Below are positions 1-9,470 of a stretch of 64,000 nt of DNA, one piece after another (position 1 is the first letter of the stretch; every line of letters begins with the position of its first letter). The stretch comes from Paraburkholderia solisilvae (lineage in GTDB: Bacteria > Pseudomonadota > Gammaproteobacteria > Burkholderiales > Burkholderiaceae), in NCBI RefSeq assembly GCF_902859875.1, contig NZ_CADIKF010000007.1, positions 103,066 to 167,065 of the forward strand, in the 5' to 3' direction. The position numbers were made by a program, and so were the translations under genes. Below the pieces are notes generated by a model. That model did no database searches, was not told the origin of the DNA, and saw only the letters and a list, made by a program, of their open reading frames with translations.

Positions 1-218
1 TTTGTATGGCGCATAAATGCGCTCGTTCAGAAGCGGAAATCTGGAAGACAATGCGCCTCCTCCGAGTGTCCTGAGCGGACATCCCTCTGTCCGAAATAGA
101 CCTTACGGACGGAATCGTATCTCACTATCATCTTGTGCAACAAGAGAGGGATTCCGTGTTGCAGCCGGAACGCCCGCCAACCAGACGGAGACAGCCGGCC
201 CTGCGCCGGCATCGATCA

Positions 219-1157
219 ATGAGCAACCTGAATCGCAAGATCATCATCACCTGCGCCATCACAGGTTCGGCGCACGTCCCTTCGATGTCGGAGCATTTGC
301 CGTTCACGCCCGAGGACATCCGCACTCACGCCATCGACGCGGCGCAAGCGGGCGCCGCCATTCTTCATCTGCACGCGCGCAATCCGGCGGACGGCCGGCC
401 CACGCCGGCGCCTGAAGTGTTCAGGCAGTTTGTTCCCGCGATTGCCGAGCGCACCGACGCGGTCATCAATATTTCGACCGGCGGCAGCACGCGCATGACG
501 CTCGACGACAGGCTCGCCTATGCGCGCGTCGCGAAACCCGAAATGTGCTCGCTGAACATGGGTTCGATGAACTTCTCGTTGCACCCGATCGCGGCGCGCA
601 TGCCGTCGTGGCGGTTCGATTGGGAGAAGGAATATATCGAGGGAATGGAGGACATGATCTTCCGCAACACATTGCGCGACATCCGGAACATCCTGACCGA
701 ATTCAACGATTACGGCACCCGCTTCGAATTCGAATGCTACGACGTCGGGCACCTGTACACGCTCGCCCATTTCGTCGACGCCGGATTGATCAAGCCGCCA
801 TTTTTCATTCAGTCGGTGATCGGCATTCTGGGCGGCATCGGCCCCGATCCGGAGAATCTCGTTGTGATGCGCTCGACAGCCGACCGTCTGTTCGGCCGCG
901 ATCAGTATCAATTCTCGGTGCTCGGCGCGGGACGGCATCAGATGTCGCTAGTCACCATGGGCGCGATTCTGGGCGGCAACGTACGCGTCGGACTCGAAGA
1001 TAGCGTCTATCTGGCAAAGGGTGTGAAAGCCCGCAGCAACGCCGAACAGGTGCACAAGATTCGTCGCATTCTCGAAGAACTGTCGTTCGAGATTGCGACG
1101 CCCGCCGATGCGCGCGCCATGCTTGGGTTGAAGGGCCGCGACAAGGTTTCGCTGTGA
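219..1157 (+). CDS. beta-keto acid cleavage enzyme (BKACE, DUF849)
   Basis: The 312-residue product fits the BKACE family, TIM-barrel zinc enzymes that condense a beta-keto acid with acetyl-CoA to give acetoacetate and a new CoA ester. The N-terminus reads IIITCAITGS, and LHLHARNP at residues 49-56 holds the two zinc-binding histidines (H50, H52). The strand with GLEDS near residue 260 is also typical. I chose the ATG at 219 because the family motif begins directly after it; the frame is open further upstream without family sequence. An MFS transporter follows 127 bases downstream on the same strand and may import the substrate. The substrate (for example dehydrocarnitine or 3-keto-5-aminohexanoate) cannot be read from the sequence. 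Confidence 0.88.
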   Translation: MSNLNRKIIITCAITGSAHVPSMSEHLPFTPEDIRTHAIDAAQAGAAILHLHARNPADGRPTPAPEVFRQFVPAIAERTDAVINISTGGSTRMTLDDRLAYARVAKPEMCSLNMGSMNFSLHPIAARMPSWRFDWEKEYIEGMEDMIFRNTLRDIRNILTEFNDYGTRFEFECYDVGHLYTLAHFVDAGLIKPPFFIQSVIGILGGIGPDPENLVVMRSTADRLFGRDQYQFSVLGAGRHQMSLVTMGAILGGNVRVGLEDSVYLAKGVKARSNAEQVHKIRRILEELSFEIATPADARAMLGLKGRDKVSL

Positions 1158-1284
1158 GCCGCACCACCGCTTGCCGCAAGACGCGTTTGTTCTAACCGCC
1201 ACATCATTTTCAAGCTGCAACCAGCACATCTGCAGCACTCAAGGGCCGGTAAAAAGCAGCAGGCGAACAACAACTGGAGACGAT

Positions 1285-2622
1285 ATGAATGCCGCTACCG
1301 TTGGCGAAGGCATGGACGCAACCCATCGTCTTGCGACGCATAAGGCGATGCTCAGGCTGTTGCCGTTGATGTGCGCGATCTACTTTCTGTCGTTTATCGA
1401 CCGCACGAATGTCGCACTGGCCAAGAACGCGCTTGCCGCGGATCTCGGCATCAGTGCCGGCGCATACGGGCTTGGCGCAGGCATATTCTTTATCGGTTAC
1501 GCGCTGCTCGAAGTGCCCAGCAATCTCATCGCACATCGCGTCGGACCGCGCAGATGGATCGCGCGCATCGCGGTGAGTTGGGGCGTGTTATCGACGGCGA
1601 TGATGTTCGTGCGGGGCGAGTGGTCGTTCTACGTTCTGCGCGTTCTGCTAGGCATCGCGGAAGCTGGGCTCTTCCCTGCCCTCATGTATATGGTGACGCT
1701 CTGGTTTGCGCCGAAAGACCGCGCCGTTGCGGTCGGCTGGATTTACACCGCGCCTTCGCTTGCATTGATGCTCGGCACTCCGCTTGGCGCGGCGCTGATG
1801 CAACTGGGCGGTGTCGGCGGTCTGCGCGGTTGGCAATGGATGTTTCTGCTCGAGGGAGTGCCGACCATCGTGGCCGGCGTCGTCCTCTACTTCAAGCTGC
1901 CGGACCGGCCCGGTTCGGTCAAATGGCTCACGCCGCTACAGGCGCAATCCCTCGAGACGCATGCGGTTATCGACACGCATGGTCATGTCGAACTGTTCTC
2001 GCCAGACTGGTTTGCGGCAATCAGGCGGCCGACCACCGTTCTGATCGCACTGATCTACTTCCTGAATCAGGTGGCATTCGTAGGCCTGTACTTTTTCACG
2101 CCGTCAATCGTTTCGCAGATGCACGTGAAGTCGCCGCTGCTGGTCGGACTGCTGTCCAGCAGCGTCGGCTTCGGCTTTCTGGTGGGCGTGCTTGCACTAC
2201 CGCGCATTCACCGCCGCGTGAGCAACGATTGTGCGTTCCTTGGCGTTCTGACGGCGGGACTCGTGGTCAGCGGGCTCGTATTTATCGAGAGCGCAAGCCA
2301 GACCGTTCAGATCGTCCTTCTCGGCGTAACCGGATTCTTCGCGGGTGGCATTCTGCCGTCGTACTGGGCGGTCGCCATGAAAAGGTTGCAGGGTATTCAA
2401 GCCGCTGCGGGTCTCGCCTTCATCAATACCATCGGATTGCTCGGCGGCTTTGCCGGGCCGTATCTTTTCGGACTCGCGGAGACCTGGAGCCATCGAAGCG
2501 ATGCGGGCTTCAAGGTGATCGTGGCGGCCTCGGCAATCGGCTTGTGTCTCGTGCCGCTTCTTGCAAGAGCGATCCGGCTCGCGCAACGGCCTGCAGCCGC
2601 GCGCGCCGCTGCGTTCAATTGA
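1285..2622 (+). CDS. MFS transporter, anion:cation symporter type
   Basis: The product has 445 residues and about twelve hydrophobic segments. The early DRTNVALAKN motif after TM1 and the EAGLFPALMYMVTLWF segment are hallmarks of the ACS subfamily (phthalate, tartrate and glucarate permeases), which takes up organic anions. The start at 1285 is supported by GGAG at 1276-1279, five bases upstream; the frame is open further upstream without a better site. The gene follows the BKACE gene on the same strand, so a joint uptake and breakdown unit for a carboxylate is a reasonable inference. Confidence 0.85.
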   Translation: MNAATVGEGMDATHRLATHKAMLRLLPLMCAIYFLSFIDRTNVALAKNALAADLGISAGAYGLGAGIFFIGYALLEVPSNLIAHRVGPRRWIARIAVSWGVLSTAMMFVRGEWSFYVLRVLLGIAEAGLFPALMYMVTLWFAPKDRAVAVGWIYTAPSLALMLGTPLGAALMQLGGVGGLRGWQWMFLLEGVPTIVAGVVLYFKLPDRPGSVKWLTPLQAQSLETHAVIDTHGHVELFSPDWFAAIRRPTTVLIALIYFLNQVAFVGLYFFTPSIVSQMHVKSPLLVGLLSSSVGFGFLVGVLALPRIHRRVSNDCAFLGVLTAGLVVSGLVFIESASQTVQIVLLGVTGFFAGGILPSYWAVAMKRLQGIQAAAGLAFINTIGLLGGFAGPYLFGLAETWSHRSDAGFKVIVAASAIGLCLVPLLARAIRLAQRPAAARAAAFN

Positions 2623-2896
2623 AATTTCCACGATCGGCTCGCCAGCATCGAGCGATGCACGAAGAGACATGTGAGTCCGATCAGGCGCAATGGCATTGCG
2701 TATCTTCACGCCGCCGGCCGCGGAGTTGCCGATGATTCACCGGTAAGCCGCGGACCCGGATCTTCTTCGGCTAATTTACCGGTTGTGAACGCCTACGAAT
2801 ACTCTTGACCTCTTGCGGCCACGCACTGGTTTCCTGGTTGATCGAGACCATTCCGCCGCATAGACAGCGCACGCCGCTTTTTCGGACTCTTAAAAC

Positions 2897-3229
2897 TCAA
2901 ATCGCCGAGGCGGGCGCCAATTGAGGAACGCTTGACGCCCAAACCGCCATCGCTTCGAGCACGGGCCGCAAGCGCTCACCGACCGGCGTCAGCGTGTATT
3001 CCACCCTGGGTGGCACCTCAGCGTAAACCGCGCGCGTGACGATTCCGAACGCTTCGAAGCGGCGCAGGCGGCTCGTCAGCGTATGCGGGCTTATTCCGGG
3101 CAGCGCCTCGCGCAACTGACTGAAGCGAAGTGTTCCATGAAGGAGCTCTCGCACGACGAGCGTCGCCCATGGCCCTTCCAGCAGAACCAGAAAGCGCGCG
3201 ACTCCACATTCGGGAAGTTTTCCGCTCAT
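2897..3229 (-). CDS. HxlR-family transcriptional regulator (first copy)
   Basis: This is a 110-residue winged-helix protein of the HxlR/QorR/YodB type. Cys8 precedes VARFLVLLEGPWATLVVREL, at the place where redox-sensing family members (YodB, QorR) carry their reactive cysteine. The recognition region reads FSQLREALPGISPHTLTSRL. The start at 3229 fits family length; a longer reading to 3310 is open but has no family sequence. The gene is divergent from a QorB-like reductase at 3340, the classic arrangement in which the regulator represses its neighbour until quinones or other electrophiles are sensed. Control of that neighbour is inferred. Confidence 0.88.
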   Translation of the reverse strand: MSGKLPECGVARFLVLLEGPWATLVVRELLHGTLRFSQLREALPGISPHTLTSRLRRFEAFGIVTRAVYAEVPPRVEYTLTPVGERLRPVLEAMAVWASSVPQLAPASAI

Positions 3230-3250
3230 TCGCTGCAACCTCCAATAGTG

Positions 3251-3307
3251 CAGTTGATGTAACTGACGCTCGAAATGTAGCATGCTTGAACGATGTGTAA
3301 AACATCG
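3251..3307. promoter_or_regulatory. two inverted repeats in the HxlR/NmrA divergent promoter
   Basis: The 110-base gap between the divergent genes holds CAGTT-5-AACTG (3251-3265) and CGATGT-5-ACATCG (3291-3307), both perfect. They are candidate operators for the HxlR dimer; direct binding is inferred from position and symmetry only. Confidence 0.4.
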
Positions 3308-3339
3308 CATCCGCCCAATTTTTCAAGGCTGAAGAATTC

Positions 3340-4203
3340 ATGACTTATGTCATTCACGGCGCGACCGGCGCTCAAGGAAGACCCGTACTGACCGCGCTCA
3401 ACAGCGATGGCAAGCCTGTCGTGGCATTGGACCGAAACAGCGGAAATGATGCCGCGGCGACGCGCGTTATCGCGGCCGACTACAGTTCCGCCGAGCAGCT
3501 TGCCAACGCGTATCGAGGCGCCGCCGGCGTATTCATACACTTGCCTCTAGGCTCAGAGGAAGTTCGCCTGCGCTACGCGCACAATATGGTTGCCGCGTTA
3601 GCCGACGCGCGCCCCGATCGTGTCGTTATCTCGACCAGCGGTCAGATTATCGACAGTCCGGATTCTCCGCTGATGCAGGCCGCTGGAACCGCGTTGCCCA
3701 CGCTGCTGCGCGGCGTCGCGGAACTCGGCCTCTCACATGCGATCGTCGCTCCGCGGATCTACCTCGAAAATCTGCTGCTCCCCCCGGTGATTGACGGGAT
3801 TCGCTCGCGCGGCGTATTGCGCTACCCGTTGCGCGCGGATCTTCCGGTGTCCTGGGCCTCGCATCTCGATGTCGCGGATGTCGCAGTGAAGCTATTCGAG
3901 CGAGTCGACTTCAACGGCGTGGTGGCCGTCGGCCAGTATCCGCCCGTCACCGGCGACGGCCTCGCTCGCGCATTCTCCGAGGGCCTCGGCACAAACGTGG
4001 AGTATGAAGCGATCACGCCCGAGGAATTTGGCTCATCGATGATTCCCCTGGTCGGCGCCGACACGGCGGCCAGAATCGTCGCGCTCTATACGGCGATCGC
4101 ATCGTTATCCACGTTCTCTCTGGCGCCGGAGTACAGCGTTCAACATCTTTTGGAAATGACACCCCGCAGCACGCAGCAATGGCTGAGCGACCTCGGAATA
4201 TAG
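3340..4203 (+). CDS. NmrA/QorB-like NAD(P)-binding oxidoreductase
   Basis: The product is a 287-residue atypical short-chain dehydrogenase. The dinucleotide-binding motif GATGAQG lies at residues 7-13, directly after the first beta strand, as in QorB (NADPH:quinone oxidoreductase 2) and NmrA-like sensors. It lacks the classical YxxxK catalytic pair typical of full SDR enzymes as far as I can see. Its divergent HxlR partner mirrors the qorR/qorB pair, so quinone or electrophile detoxification is the likely role. A second, more distant HxlR/NmrA pair occurs at 11,682-13,552. Confidence 0.82.
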   Translation: MTYVIHGATGAQGRPVLTALNSDGKPVVALDRNSGNDAAATRVIAADYSSAEQLANAYRGAAGVFIHLPLGSEEVRLRYAHNMVAALADARPDRVVISTSGQIIDSPDSPLMQAAGTALPTLLRGVAELGLSHAIVAPRIYLENLLLPPVIDGIRSRGVLRYPLRADLPVSWASHLDVADVAVKLFERVDFNGVVAVGQYPPVTGDGLARAFSEGLGTNVEYEAITPEEFGSSMIPLVGADTAARIVALYTAIASLSTFSLAPEYSVQHLLEMTPRSTQQWLSDLGI

Positions 4204-4642
4204 GGCACACCGCGTCGCCGCTGATGATTTGCTCGCAGGTGCCGATGGTGTCGGTGTCGACCTTTCACTATCGCATCACGAACTGCCTCCATGGTTGAGC
4301 ACAGATCGGCACCGGCCTGCGCGACCTTTTACATTGCGTTGGGCAATCTTGCGACGGCGCTCAGGTTCAACATGCATGCATCGGGTGCTTCAGTCTTATC
4401 GGTCAGTGACACGTCACTGACGAATTGGCATCCTTCACCCATCTCTGGCAACTGATATGCGAGGCATGATGAAAGCTCCGCAGCGAGGGCGACGTCGAGC
4501 GTACATTGCAATGGCATGTGACAACCCGCAACGCAGCTGGACTGCCGATTAGCTGACTACGGAATGAGTCGACATGCAAGCGTGTTCTGGTGGAAACAGG
4601 TGGGCGGCAATCGCCGCGCGGCCACAACCAGAGATTGCCAAC
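4204..4642. other. intergenic region without a gene
   Basis: No reading frame with believable protein features was found here. The stretch separates the QorB-like gene from the large unknown gene at 4643 and holds one perfect palindrome (4402-4421), described separately. Confidence 0.6.
4402..4421. promoter_or_regulatory. perfect 8-4-8 palindrome, operator candidate
   Basis: GTCAGTGA is separated by CACG from TCACTGAC, its exact reverse complement. It lies 220-240 bases upstream of the unknown protein/flavoprotein gene pair, so it could be the operator for that pair. Size and symmetry fit TetR-, LuxR- or LysR-type sites; no regulator gene of those families is adjacent. Confidence 0.4.
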
Positions 4643-7078
4643 ATGACTGACATCGAAACTCAAGCGCTCGACATCCTGCACAAGCGGTTCGAGGCTGGCT
4701 GGGCACCCGTGTTGGCGCGCTTCGGAATCGCGCCCAATTTCGGAGCATCGGTTGAAGCGGTACGCGATGCGCTGCTTCGGCCGCTTGCGGCGTTCGATCG
4801 CGCAGATCCGCTTGTCAGCGATCTGGCGGCCGATGCAAATGCAGCACTGTGCCCGAACGACCCGGCGAAAAGCGTGATCTACCACGTATGGGCCGGTTCG
4901 CATTCGACTCCCGGTCTCGATCGGCCACCTCTGCGCGAGCTCGATGCAGTCGAAAACTATATCTATCTGCTGGGCCAGCACGAGTCGTTGCCGGATGAGC
5001 CGCTCGTACCGATGGTGCTCGCGTACGCATACCGCAAGCGCGCCGCGACCGCGCATCGACTGCACGCGGACATGGTTTACTCCCGGGTAGCCGTCACTCG
5101 CGTCGGAACGCGCGACGCCCGCTTCGATTCCGAGCGACAGACATGGGAATCCTGGGGCGGTGACGGTTTTCGCGTCACGCGCGCGCGTCTTGGGTTGTTT
5201 CTCTGTCGTCTCGTCGACGGGAACGCCGCCAATGTGTCAATTCTCGATCGCGTGGACGGCGACGGACAACGCAGCTTTGCATTACCGGTACGCAAGCTTT
5301 TCGTGGGGGCACGACTTCACAATGCTTCCATGATTCAGTCGATCCGCTTTCGTGGACATTTTCTCGGCGACAAGCTCAAACGTGTGATCGATGTGAGCGG
5401 CGCCGCCGTGCCAGGTACGCTCGACACCAGTCGCCCGCCCTTCGTTAACGAAGCGCAACTCGACGTACCCGCCGGTTCGCAAACGAGCGACACCGCGATC
5501 GAAATGAATACGTTCGACGGCGCGTGCATCGTCGGCCCACGGCCGCGTGCGCAGCTCGTTTCGGTCGCCACGCAGGACACGCAGATTGCGCGATTCGTTG
5601 TGCCGCCGCGCGAAGGGCCGCCGTCGCTGTTGCGCGGGCATGGCATAGACGTCGGCAACCTGAGCATAAACCGCCACTACACTTCGCTGCAGGTACCGTC
5701 CAGCAAGACCCGTCTTGCGATTGAAGCGGTATTTGCGGAGTTCGAGCACGTCTTGCCCAGTGTGCTCTATCCGCTGCCGAAGGTTCGGCCGCGGGCCGCG
5801 CCGGAGTTCGTCAATATGCGGCATCGTGTCGAGCCCGATGGCCGTATCACCGTGCTGGGCAATACGTTGCCGCCTGGCGAATATGAAGCGCAACTCGACG
5901 CCGGCGGCTTCGAAGCGGCCATGTTCGACGACGGCACGATGGACGGCGCCGTGTGGGCGGACATAGACGGTGTGCCGGCTTCTGCGGCGTTCGTGCTGGT
6001 GACGGCGCCGGATTTCTTCCCGCGCGCGGACGAAGAAGATCTTCAGGCGTGGAGCAAAACGAACCCGTCGCGCGCTGCGTGGCATGAGTTCAAGGAAGGC
6101 GGTCCCACGCCGCTGTCCGCGGGGCGTTTTGTGCCCAACCTGTTGCTTAAGGATTTGCGGCGCGATGCGCCGCTTTTTACGCGCGCGGATAACACCGCCA
6201 CCGCAGTGGTCGGTCGACCGTTGCCGCAAGGCTCGGAAAACCCGCAGCCCGAGGTTGCGGATTTTCGACGGCACGCAGGCGGGTTCCTGCCTGATAGCGC
6301 GTCCGACGAGTTCGCGCCGGGATGGGATGTGTCGTACGACGAACTGGACGGCACGTATTACTACACCACACATGGCCTCGGTTCACCGTTTCCTGAAGAC
6401 GTGAAATTCTGCGCATCGGCCAACGCGTACTGGCCCGCGGCGTCGCCCGATGCCGCTCGTACATTCGAGAGGCCGAACATTCCGACCGCCGTACCGATGC
6501 TCGACGACGAACTGGGCTTTCACCCGGAAAGCCCGGACGGCACGCCTGATGCGAAGCCGGGTTGGGACGGCGAGTTCGGTCCATTCTTCGAAACCCGCGA
6601 TGGCGTGCCGGGTGTCAATTCGGCGGATATTCGACGCTCGGACTATGTTTACAACGCCACGCAGAACACGTTCGCGTCGCGTGTCTTCGATCTTTCGAGT
6701 GATGAGTTGATTCGCCGGATAGAGGCGCTTCGCGCATGCCTTGATGCGATTCCGAAGGCGGGCTCGACAATGCCCTCGGAAACACACTACTGGGTTGTCG
6801 GGGCAAAGGCCGTGCGCGACACCGATGCGCGTGCGCCACGCTATACGTTCGAGTTGTGCGTGCCCGATAACGCCCATGCACGGACTGTCGAGTCGCGCAC
6901 AGTGGAAAATGCGGCCGCCCCCGGTTATTGGCGCGTGTGGCGACCAGTCGGCAACCGGATCAAGGCCGAGTGCCGCTTTGACGGTCCGGACGGCCTCGTG
7001 CCCCGCTCGGTCCGTTATGCGCGGTTCGACGATGCGACCGATAGGTACGGCGAATGGCAGGTTCGCGACGTGCCGTGA
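4643..7078 (+). CDS. large unrecognised protein, coupled to a flavoprotein
   Basis: I do not recognise this 811-residue cytoplasmic-looking protein with certainty; no signal peptide or membrane segment is visible. The C-terminal third is rich in Trp, Tyr and Phe and includes GWDVSYDE, FCASANAYWPAASPDAARTF and GWDGEFGPFF. A Cys seven residues before a Trp in the second motif, plus coupling to a LodB/QhpG-type flavoprotein, recalls cysteine tryptophylquinone (CTQ) oxidases such as LodA/GoxA. The normal LodA N-terminal motif and its PxQxDxxxC segment are missing, so that link is weak. The ATG at 4643 precedes the first ordered segment; an in-frame ATG at 4574 with GGA upstream is the alternative. 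Confidence 0.7.
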   Translation: MTDIETQALDILHKRFEAGWAPVLARFGIAPNFGASVEAVRDALLRPLAAFDRADPLVSDLAADANAALCPNDPAKSVIYHVWAGSHSTPGLDRPPLRELDAVENYIYLLGQHESLPDEPLVPMVLAYAYRKRAATAHRLHADMVYSRVAVTRVGTRDARFDSERQTWESWGGDGFRVTRARLGLFLCRLVDGNAANVSILDRVDGDGQRSFALPVRKLFVGARLHNASMIQSIRFRGHFLGDKLKRVIDVSGAAVPGTLDTSRPPFVNEAQLDVPAGSQTSDTAIEMNTFDGACIVGPRPRAQLVSVATQDTQIARFVVPPREGPPSLLRGHGIDVGNLSINRHYTSLQVPSSKTRLAIEAVFAEFEHVLPSVLYPLPKVRPRAAPEFVNMRHRVEPDGRITVLGNTLPPGEYEAQLDAGGFEAAMFDDGTMDGAVWADIDGVPASAAFVLVTAPDFFPRADEEDLQAWSKTNPSRAAWHEFKEGGPTPLSAGRFVPNLLLKDLRRDAPLFTRADNTATAVVGRPLPQGSENPQPEVADFRRHAGGFLPDSASDEFAPGWDVSYDELDGTYYYTTHGLGSPFPEDVKFCASANAYWPAASPDAARTFERPNIPTAVPMLDDELGFHPESPDGTPDAKPGWDGEFGPFFETRDGVPGVNSADIRRSDYVYNATQNTFASRVFDLSSDELIRRIEALRACLDAIPKAGSTMPSETHYWVVGAKAVRDTDARAPRYTFELCVPDNAHARTVESRTVENAAAPGYWRVWRPVGNRIKAECRFDGPDGLVPRSVRYARFDDATDRYGEWQVRDVP

Positions 7079-8121
7079 CAACTGCCACCTGTGATGTATT
7101 GATTGTCGGCGATGGTCCTGCCGGCTGCATGATCGCGTTGAAGCTGCGCCGCGCGGGTTTGCGATGCATGATGATCGCGCCGCGAATGCCTGCGAACCGC
7201 GAAGGCGCAATCGAGAGCCTGCCGCCGAACGTGCCCCGCCTGCTTGAAGCCGCCGGACTGCCCCACCACCACTTCGCCGATGCAATTGCCGGGCGTTTTC
7301 ACGGCATCGTGTCGGACGGCGTCGTGCGCCCTTTTCTGGAAGAAACCGGTACGTCTCACATGCCCGGTGAGGGCTGGCATGTGGATAGGCGGCTATTCGA
7401 TCGGGTTCTGTTGAATCATGTATTCGAGCAGGATGTGACGATCATGCGCGAGCGGCTCACCGCGGTAGAATTCACGCGGGATGGCGTCATGGCGCAAAGC
7501 CTCTCTGCATCGGTTCGGGCGCGCTGGCTGGTCGACGCGTCCGGGCGCAGCGGTGTGCTGCAGCGCTTATGCCGCCTTGCCGTGCTCCGGCCGGGCAAGC
7601 AAATGTTCGCGTGGCGCGGTGTGACGCGCATTCAACGCGATCGCGGCAATATTGAAGCGAACGACAGAAAAACATCGTCAATGCCGACGTATCAAACGTT
7701 CGGCTCGAGCTGGCTGTGGCAAGCGCCGCTCGACGACGGTTCGCTGGCCTGGACGTGGGCTGGTGACGCGAACCGACCGCCGCGGGCGCCCTCTCCGGAC
7801 GACACCGGCCTATGCGATGTTGCACATGCGCGCGGATTCGATGTGAGTTGGCGCGTGGTCCGACCGACTGCCGGCGCAGCTTACTGGATCGTCGGCGACG
7901 CTGCCGCACTGCTCGACCCTCGCACTGGGCAAGGTGTGCTGTTTGCGCTGCTCTCAGCAATAGCGGCAGCGCGCTCGATCATTGCTGTCGAGCAGGCGCC
8001 GCATTTGCGCTCCTTCGAAGCAGCAACTTACGACGCATTCGTCATGAGCGAATTTCGCCACAAATGCGCGGAGCTGAGTTCGCGTGTTCCGCCGGCATCG
8101 CGCCGCGACAGCCTGGACTGA
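7075..8121 (+). CDS. FAD-dependent oxidoreductase, LodB/tryptophan-halogenase-like
   Basis: The 348-residue flavoprotein starts with a Rossmann motif (VLIVGDGPAG, GxGxxG at residues 12-17). ESLPP lies at residues 47-51 and the second FAD motif GDAAALLDPRTGQG near residue 275. This combination is shared by tryptophan halogenases, LodB and QhpG, the last two being flavoenzymes that hydroxylate tryptophan residues in quinone-cofactor proteins. No halogenase WxWxIP motif is visible. I start at GTG 7075, which overlaps the previous stop as GTGA; an ATG at 7054 is possible. The coupling suggests it acts on, or with, the 811-residue upstream protein. Confidence 0.78.
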   Translation: MTTATCDVLIVGDGPAGCMIALKLRRAGLRCMMIAPRMPANREGAIESLPPNVPRLLEAAGLPHHHFADAIAGRFHGIVSDGVVRPFLEETGTSHMPGEGWHVDRRLFDRVLLNHVFEQDVTIMRERLTAVEFTRDGVMAQSLSASVRARWLVDASGRSGVLQRLCRLAVLRPGKQMFAWRGVTRIQRDRGNIEANDRKTSSMPTYQTFGSSWLWQAPLDDGSLAWTWAGDANRPPRAPSPDDTGLCDVAHARGFDVSWRVVRPTAGAAYWIVGDAAALLDPRTGQGVLFALLSAIAAARSIIAVEQAPHLRSFEAATYDAFVMSEFRHKCAELSSRVPPASRRDSLD

Positions 8122-8354
8122 TCAAGGTGGCCTGATCGAAGGCGCCGCGGTTGCGCAGTCCCCAGGCAACGATTTGTACGTCTGACACCGCAACGACGAC
8201 AGGCCGGGTGCACCCCGGGCCTGTTCCATGAGTAAGACGCCAGGCTTGAAGATCAGCGTTGTGCAAGGAGGTGGCAAATCGAAATGGGTAAAAGCCACAT
8301 TTGCAACCACGCGCTGCACCTCTTGCTGCAACGTGCATGTTCTAAAGCGATGAC

Positions 8355-8804
8355 TTACCGCGGCCTCGTATACTCCGTGCGTTGCATATATTCCAGATCG
8401 ACCGCGGAGAACCCTTCCTTCCACTTCGCTTCCTGCCCGGGTTTGGGCAATACGTGACCGTACTCGATCATCAACTCTTGCGGCAGATCAGAAACGTATA
8501 CCCAAATGAAACGGGACGGGAGCCCTGTCGTCTCCATCGTGTTTGCTAGAAGGCGGGCAATGAGTTTCTCCTCGAGTTCAAGGGACCTCGCTCGTATGAA
8601 GGCGTGAACAAAGATTTGTTGTCCCTCAACCGGCGTGCCGCCGAGGAAAAAATCGCCTGACTCGAGATCGTGGAACATGACCTGCGCAAAGAACACATCC
8701 GCGCCTGTTATGTCGCTGTGAGCTGCCGTAATTGCCTGCGCGAGCCTTACCTTATGCTCCGGGCTGAGGGTACCCCTCGTTGCCGTTACTCGATAACTCG
8801 GCAT
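8355..8804 (-). CDS. tautomerase family protein, cis-CaaD-like
   Basis: The 149-residue product begins MPSYRV, leaving the N-terminal proline that is the catalytic base of the tautomerase superfamily. The length equals two fused beta-alpha-beta units, as in cis-3-chloroacrylic acid dehalogenase and fungal Tautomerase_3 proteins, and FIWVYVSDLP fits the C-terminal unit. GGAG lies shortly upstream of the ATG. The physiological substrate is unknown. A second protein of this kind lies at 9743-10264, and both sit in a run of likely stress or detoxification genes. Confidence 0.72.
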   Translation of the reverse strand: MPSYRVTATRGTLSPEHKVRLAQAITAAHSDITGADVFFAQVMFHDLESGDFFLGGTPVEGQQIFVHAFIRARSLELEEKLIARLLANTMETTGLPSRFIWVYVSDLPQELMIEYGHVLPKPGQEAKWKEGFSAVDLEYMQRTEYTRPR

Positions 8805-8972
8805 TTCGAATCTCCAAAACGTCTAAGGAAATGCAGTTGCATACACTGGCATACGCCAGCCTGTTTGCCCACCCTTCCTTGCCGCGATGGCGACGGCGCG
8901 ATCCAGCAACTTTCCCTGCTGATGAACCCCACCGGCGCCACAGTTTGACTCACAGAAAGACGCGGCGTCAGA

Positions 8973-9470
8973 TCAGGCGCGGGCGCCGGTGGACGATTCT
9001 GCAAGGGCGAGCAATTTCGCGTCGAGCTTCAACGCGGCTTCGTGTAACGCAGCATTTTTCAGGCCGCTCATCAGGGTCGACGGTTTGTTGTACATGAAAC
9101 GGGTCTCGCCATTCGTGGTTTCGTAAATGGCAACGCGCACAGGTACGTCCAGCCCCGCCCCGATATCGTGCCGAATCATCGTGATGGCAATCAACGGATT
9201 GCCGATGACGTACATGCGCATCTTGTGCGGGTGGCCTTCGAGAGCCGCCCATTGACCGTGATCGAATGTGATGAAGCGGGTTAAGCCGCTCGAGCCAAGC
9301 GTCGCCGTGACGCGTTTTTCGAAGTCGGCTTTGTCCGTTGCGCGTTCTGCCATCGATGACAATCCGTCGATTTCCGCACTGCCAACCAGCGATTCGAAAG
9401 CGTTCACGACCTCGTCGAACGAACGTTTCGTCGAGATGGTGACGTGGTCTACCGTGATCTGTTCAATCAT
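8973..9470 (-). CDS. DUF302 domain protein
   Basis: The 165-residue protein matches the DUF302 pattern. A beta-rich start (ITVDHVTISTKRSFDEVVNA) is followed by a family-typical block around PVRVAIYETTNGETRFMYNK and the helical PSTLMSGLKN stretch. No signal peptide is visible, so it is probably cytoplasmic. Two ATGs are adjacent (9473 and 9470); AAGGA is better spaced for 9470. The function of DUF302 proteins is not established. It lies between two tautomerase genes on the same strand. Confidence 0.78.
   Translation of the reverse strand: MIEQITVDHVTISTKRSFDEVVNAFESLVGSAEIDGLSSMAERATDKADFEKRVTATLGSSGLTRFITFDHGQWAALEGHPHKMRMYVIGNPLIAITMIRHDIGAGLDVPVRVAIYETTNGETRFMYNKPSTLMSGLKNAALHEAALKLDAKLLALAESSTGARA

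Noticed and set aside
5282..6373. 363-codon minus-strand frame opposite the large unknown gene
   Set aside because: His/Arg-rich shadow; coding bias favours the plus-strand protein that is coupled to the flavoprotein.
4643..7078. Firm call of LodA-type CTQ oxidase
   Set aside because: The normal LodA N-terminal motif and the PxQxDxxxC segment are not found; only context and a weak C-terminal resemblance support it.
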